64,000 bases of DNA. It comes from Roseiarcus sp963842835 (lineage in GTDB: Bacteria; Pseudomonadota; Alphaproteobacteria; Rhizobiales; Beijerinckiaceae). Below, piece by piece: positions 62,855 to 64,000 of this stretch. The stretch covers positions 186,001-250,000 of the forward strand of contig CAWJIB010000005.1 of assembly GCA_963842835.1 (NCBI GenBank), read 5' to 3'. Every line of letters starts with the position of its first letter. The first letter of the stretch is position 1. The notes below the pieces were generated by a model. It was not told the DNA's origin and did no database searches. It saw nothing but the letters and a program-made list of their open reading frames with translations. The translations under genes were made by a program, and so were the position numbers.

Positions 62855-64000
62855 ATGTACGTGGACGACGCGCTCACTGTCGCCGGCTCAGGCGCTCAGG
62901 CCTTGCCGGCGGGTCAATTGTATCGCGCCTGCGATCTCGCGCGCTTGGCGTTCGCCTCGACGGCGGAGCTGGAGCCGATCGACGGGCTGGTCGGGCAAGC
63001 GCGCGCGCTCGAGGCGGTGGGGGTCGGCGCGAAAATCGACAAGAAAGGGTTCAACCTCTTCGTCATCGGCCCGTACAGCGTCGGCATGCAGGAGGCGGTC
63101 AAGACCGTGCTGGTGGAGGACGCGCGATCGCGGCCCAGCCCGCGCGACTGGGTCTATGTCAACAATTTCGCCAAGCCGGACCGGCCGATCGCGATCGAAC
63201 TCCCCTCGGGCCGGGCGCCCGGCTTCAAGGAGGCGATGCGCAAACTCGTCGAAGACCTCAAGATCGCGGCGCCCGCCGCCTTCCAAAGCGAAGACTACCA
63301 GACGCGGCGCAGCGCGATCGACGAAGCGTTTCAGAAGAAGCAGTTCGAGGCCTTTTCCGGGTTGCGCGAAAAGGCGGGGGAAAAGGCGATCCTGCTGCTG
63401 CGCACGCCCGTCGGATTCGCGCTCGCGCCCTCGGAGAACGGTCAGGTCGTCCCGCCGGACGAATTCAACGCCTGGCCGGAGGCCAAACGCCTGCAAGTGC
63501 AGACCGACATCGAGGCGCTCGAAACGGATCTCGAACACATCGTCCGTCAGATCCCGCAATGGGACAAGCAGCGGCGCGACGACGTGCGCGCGCTCAATCG
63601 GGAAACCGCCAAATTCGCGGTCGATCATTTGATCGAGGAAGTCGCGGCCGCCTTCGCCGATCTTCCACGCGTCGCTCAGCACATCGATACGGTTCGCGCC
63701 GACCTGATCGAGAACGTGCCGATGTTCGTCGCCCGGAGCGACGGCGAAGGCGAGACGGGCGAGCCGCTGCAATGGACCGCGTTCGACCGTTACGAAGTCA
63801 ACGTCCTGATCGCGCAAAACGGCGCCGCCGGCGCGCCGGTCGTCGAGGAGCTGCATCCCACGCTCGGCAACCTGATCGGCCGCATCGACTACGTCTCGTC
63901 GCACGGCGTGCTGATGACCAATTTCCGGCTGATCAAGCCGGGCGCCATCCATCGCGCGAGCGGCGGCTACCTGCTCATCGACGCGCGCAGCCTGCTGATC
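62855..64000 (+). CDS. Lon-family protease, AAA_32 type (3' partial)
   Basis: The 382 visible residues match the N-terminal region of the Lon-like proteases with an AAA_32 domain (ELEPIDGLVGQARALEAVGV, GFNLFVIGP, DWVYVNNFAKPDRPIAIELP, a long helical stretch, HPTLGNLIGRIDYVSSHG, HRASGGYLLIDARSLL). The P-loop position reads GPYSVGMQEAV rather than GxxGxGK. AGGAGG (62847-62852) lies only two bases before ATG 62855 but eight before GTG 62861 in the same frame, so GTG may be the true start. The protease domain lies beyond the window. Confidence 0.85.
   Translation, partial: MYVDDALTVAGSGAQALPAGQLYRACDLARLAFASTAELEPIDGLVGQARALEAVGVGAKIDKKGFNLFVIGPYSVGMQEAVKTVLVEDARSRPSPRDWVYVNNFAKPDRPIAIELPSGRAPGFKEAMRKLVEDLKIAAPAAFQSEDYQTRRSAIDEAFQKKQFEAFSGLREKAGEKAILLLRTPVGFALAPSENGQVVPPDEFNAWPEAKRLQVQTDIEALETDLEHIVRQIPQWDKQRRDDVRALNRETAKFAVDHLIEEVAAAFADLPRVAQHIDTVRADLIENVPMFVARSDGEGETGEPLQWTAFDRYEVNVLIAQNGAAGAPVVEELHPTLGNLIGRIDYVSSHGVLMTNFRLIKPGAIHRASGGYLLIDARSLLI

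Overview
This window is GC-rich alphaproteobacterial chromosome and most likely comes from a member of the Hyphomicrobiales (Rhizobiales), possibly the Beijerinckiaceae/Methylocystaceae. The evidence is the gene order uppS-cdsA-dxr-rseP-bamA-lpxD-fabZ-lpxA-lpxI-lpxB, LpxI in place of LpxH, a DUF3126 gene beside cysE, a one-cysteine DksA, a CckA-type hybrid kinase, and a GTTC-N7-GTTC SOS box at recA. The family assignment is inference. I saw no tRNA, rRNA or CRISPR array.

Layout. 1-1831: the end of an ABC-transporter ATPase and citrate synthase. 1855-14020 (minus strand): an envelope and isoprenoid supercluster covering lipid A synthesis (lpxB, lpxI, lpxA, lpxD), fabZ, the outer-membrane assembly protein BamA, site-2 protease RseP, dxr, cdsA, uppS and frr. 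Several neighbours overlap by four bases. bamA carries one extra base that breaks its frame, and a strong hairpin sits between bamA and lpxD. 14183-18316: a DUF502 membrane protein, glmS and glmU (UDP-GlcNAc supply). 18594-22315: opgG-opgH for osmoregulated periplasmic glucans, convergent with a rhomboid protease. 23140-25913: a PAS_5 protein, a protein with two PilZ domains, an isolated strong terminator, and a gamma-carbonic-anhydrase-like protein. 26144-28796: a membrane-anchored unknown, an internally duplicated DUF3126 protein, cysE, and a cytochrome b561.

28904-36220 is an accessory catabolic and transport locus: a cyclase-family hydrolase, an FAH-family hydrolase, a divergent five-gene operon (substrate-binding protein, GntR regulator, ATPase, two permeases) and an 8-oxoguanine-deaminase-like amidohydrolase. 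This suggests uptake and ring opening of a nitrogenous heterocycle. 36374-39421 is a stand-alone single-chain restriction-modification enzyme. 39432-48139 holds a phosphatase, a CoxE-type VWA protein, a universal stress protein, dksA, a FliO-like protein with a proline-rich repeat tail, cckA, a MoxR ATPase and SixA. 48156-52140 holds alaS and recA. 52423-58264 holds a PAS-GGDEF cyclase, a DUF1348 protein, a membrane glycosyltransferase-like protein, a DUF1772 protein, cobS, a DUF1289 protein and an aspartic protease. dusA lies at 58290-59294.

59300-61170 is the most unusual stretch. It is a small islet flanked by a 32-base direct repeat and contains two copies of a small gene, an AT-rich orphan gene, a degraded IS1380 transposase end, a 5'-truncated gene and a 29-base tandem repeat. 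Housekeeping genes resume with gmk and yicC. The window ends inside a Lon-family protease gene.
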